NCBI GenBank assembly: GCA_963665155.2
Contig: OY761986.2
Location: forward strand, 744,001-808,000
Direction: 5' to 3'
From: UBA1141 sp963665155
Lineage (GTDB): Bacteria; Chloroflexota; Dehalococcoidia; Lucifugimonadales; UBA3495
DNA length: 64,000 bases
The notes below the pieces were generated by a model. That model ran no database searches, was not told the origin of the DNA, and saw only the letters and a program-made list of their open reading frames with translations. Shown in pieces: positions 62,687 to 64,000 of the stretch (positions are counted from its first letter, which is position 1; each line of letters begins with the position of its first letter). Made by a program: the position numbers and the translations under genes.

Positions 62687-63793
62687 TCACTCCAAAGGCG
62701 CTACTTCGACGTAAACCTTGACCGGCCCTGCGTCTCCGGTGAGGAGATCAAAGGCCTCCTGGTAATTTTCTAAGCCTCTGACGGGGTGGGTCAGCAGCCT
62801 TGATAGCCAACCCGGTTGCTGGGCTTCGGCCATAGCCAAGTCGCGCACTGCTAACTGGTAATGCTCCCGGTTCGCATTTACCGAGCCCACCGCCACCTTG
62901 TTGCCCAGAACAAAGCCTCGGTTGATGGAATCGGCGGGGACTTCCACCTTGCGATCGCCGCCGGTAACGCTGGTCAGGATCAGAACGCCGTTTTTTCCCA
63001 GAACATCCATTGCCTCAAACACCAACGGGGAATACCCCGTTGCTTCAAGAATCAGGTCAAATGGACCGTACTTGGCTGAAGCATCCTTTAACGGCACCTT
63101 GCGAGTGGTGGTATAACGACCGCCCAACGTCTCGACCAAATCCGAGTTTAAGTAAGGGGGTTCCTCCAGACCCAATGTAATCACGTCCAGGCTTCGCAAG
63201 CGGAGAACCAAGGTGGCCAGCAGCCCGATGGGGCCAGCACCCAAGACAGCGGCCATGCGGGGTTGCCAAACCCGCAGCCTTCGCTGGATTTCATAAGCCT
63301 GGGAGATTGCTTTTTCCACCACGCTCAGGGGTTCCACCAATACTCCCACGTGACGCAAGCCGGGCGGCAATTGGATCAAGCGGTCTGCGGACACCACATA
63401 ATACTCGGTCAAGAAACCGTGGACCAAGCTTATGCCGTGCTCATAGTAATCTTCGGATGTCGTCAAATCAGACATGCCGATATCGTCGTAAATGCTGTCT
63501 CCGGGCTGTCGAACCAGCGCGACCACGTAATCGCCCTGCTTCAGTTGGGTGACATTAGAACCCACTTGCTCAACCACACCAAAGTTCTCGTGCCCCGGTA
63601 CTAAAAAGTCGTAGCCAGCAGGAGGCGCCCCGTACGCGCCAGCAATTATTTCCCGGTCCGTACCGCAAAGCCCTACTTGCAGCACCCTAACTAGCACCCC
63701 TTTTCCCTCTGGAATTTCTTCTAGGGTGGGCATGGGCAACTGAGTCATGTGGGCGGTGTTGGGTTTACCGGGGAACACGCCAACGGCTTTCAT
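62687..63793 (-). CDS. MDR-family glucose 1-dehydrogenase-like enzyme
   Basis: Protein of 368 aa. The zinc-site motif is VGLCGTDREIIAGAYG with VPGHENFGVVEQVGSNV. The catalytic-domain insertion DLTTSEDYYEHGISLVHGFL and LVEPLSVVEKAISQA are characteristic of the archaeal-type glucose dehydrogenases rather than alcohol dehydrogenases. The NAD(P) motif is AAVLGAGPIGLLATLVLRL. It oxidises glucose (or another aldose) to the lactone. AAGGA precedes ATG. It lies upstream of the GH15 gene on the same strand with a repeat between. Confidence 0.88.
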   Translation of the reverse strand: MKAVGVFPGKPNTAHMTQLPMPTLEEIPEGKGVLVRVLQVGLCGTDREIIAGAYGAPPAGYDFLVPGHENFGVVEQVGSNVTQLKQGDYVVALVRQPGDSIYDDIGMSDLTTSEDYYEHGISLVHGFLTEYYVVSADRLIQLPPGLRHVGVLVEPLSVVEKAISQAYEIQRRLRVWQPRMAAVLGAGPIGLLATLVLRLRSLDVITLGLEEPPYLNSDLVETLGGRYTTTRKVPLKDASAKYGPFDLILEATGYSPLVFEAMDVLGKNGVLILTSVTGGDRKVEVPADSINRGFVLGNKVAVGSVNANREHYQLAVRDLAMAEAQQPGWLSRLLTHPVRGLENYQEAFDLLTGDAGPVKVYVEVAPLE

Positions 63794-63918
63794 GTATTTT
63801 CCTTTGGTACCTTTAGTTGCCGTTCAGTTAATTATCCTGCAGCGAGAAGGCATTGAGGATGTGAGCATTGAGGGTGTCCCCATGGGCCTCAAATCTGAGA
63901 TCGAGTGGTTCTGGTAGC

Positions 63919-63958
63919 ATGGACCCTAATTCCCCTTTATGGACCCTAATTCCCCTTT
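63919..63958 (+). repeat. Direct repeat, 20-bp unit twice
   Basis: ATGGACCCTAATTCCCCTTT occurs twice without a gap at 63919-63938 and 63939-63958, near the right edge of the window. Flanking bases show no gene. Confidence 0.9.
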
Positions 63959-64000
63959 TATGAAGCGGAGGTTACTGCCCTGGCCTTTTCTATACCAGGC

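Noticed and set aside
1..64000. tRNA, rRNA and CRISPR arrays
   Set aside because: Scanned by eye for T-loop motifs, conserved rRNA words and regularly spaced repeats; none seen.

Overview
The window most resembles a marine or sponge-associated bacterium of the SAR202 / Dehalococcoidia side of Chloroflexota. That is an inference from gene content: paired Rieske oxygenases, CaiB/BaiF CoA-transferases, LLM flavin enzymes, amidohydrolases and TPP enzymes, plus lipoproteins with Pro/Thr- or Gly-rich linkers. No rRNA or other marker gene is present to prove it. I see no tRNA, rRNA or CRISPR array.

Layout. 1-4.2 kb: a beta-propeller/GH16-like gene cut by an IS1182-type element (copy 1), a decayed IS5-type element and a Pro/Thr-rich fragment. 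4.3-9.9 kb: a VOC protein, a mini zinc ribbon, an aquaporin, an ArsM-type methyltransferase with an in-frame TGA that looks like selenocysteine, fragments of a TPR/ATPase regulator around an inversion scar, a truncated sensor and a lipoprotein. 10.3-12.5 kb: IS1182-type copy 2, itself split by a 157-bp MITE. 12.6-16.5 kb: two histidine kinases and a response regulator. 17-23.3 kb: an LLM pseudogene, a CoA-transferase pair, and a CTAG-flanked IS with a small companion element. 23.6-26.4 kb: two Rieske oxygenases. 26.6-39.6 kb: a minus-strand urea block. 40.4-41.8 kb: an IS701-type element. 42-54.5 kb: SirB1-like, VOC, UDG, amidohydrolases, alpha/beta hydrolase, LLM, NHL, TPP enzyme and copper nitrite reductase. 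54.8-58.3 kb: IS1182-type copy 3 inside a GMC oxidoreductase gene. 58.3-63.8 kb: TPP enzyme, GH15 glucoamylase-like enzyme and a glucose dehydrogenase-like MDR enzyme.

The urea block is the functional core. Reading along the minus strand it runs ureA, urtA, a 46-aa membrane protein, urtB, a small ORF, urtC, urtD, urtE, glnA, ureB, ureC, ureF, ureG, ureD. It couples high-affinity urea import, hydrolysis and ammonia assimilation. Two things are odd: ureA sits about 8 kb from ureBC on the far side of the transporter, and urtA encodes one lipoprotein with two almost identical 370-residue urea-binding domains in tandem.

The other strong signal is the methyltransferase: UGA lies where the arsenite methyltransferase family has a conserved arsenic-binding cysteine, and it is followed at 16 nt by the loop of a 9-bp hairpin fitting the bacterial SECIS pattern.

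The region is also a record of recent mobile-element activity. Three IS1182-type copies, one CTAG-targeting IS, one IS701-type IS, one IS5 relic, a 171-bp MITE family (three copies) and a 145-bp IS701-like mini-element can be delimited to the base. Several host genes are broken by insertions, nonsense codons or single-base shifts. Some of the shifts sit in homopolymers and may be assembly errors.
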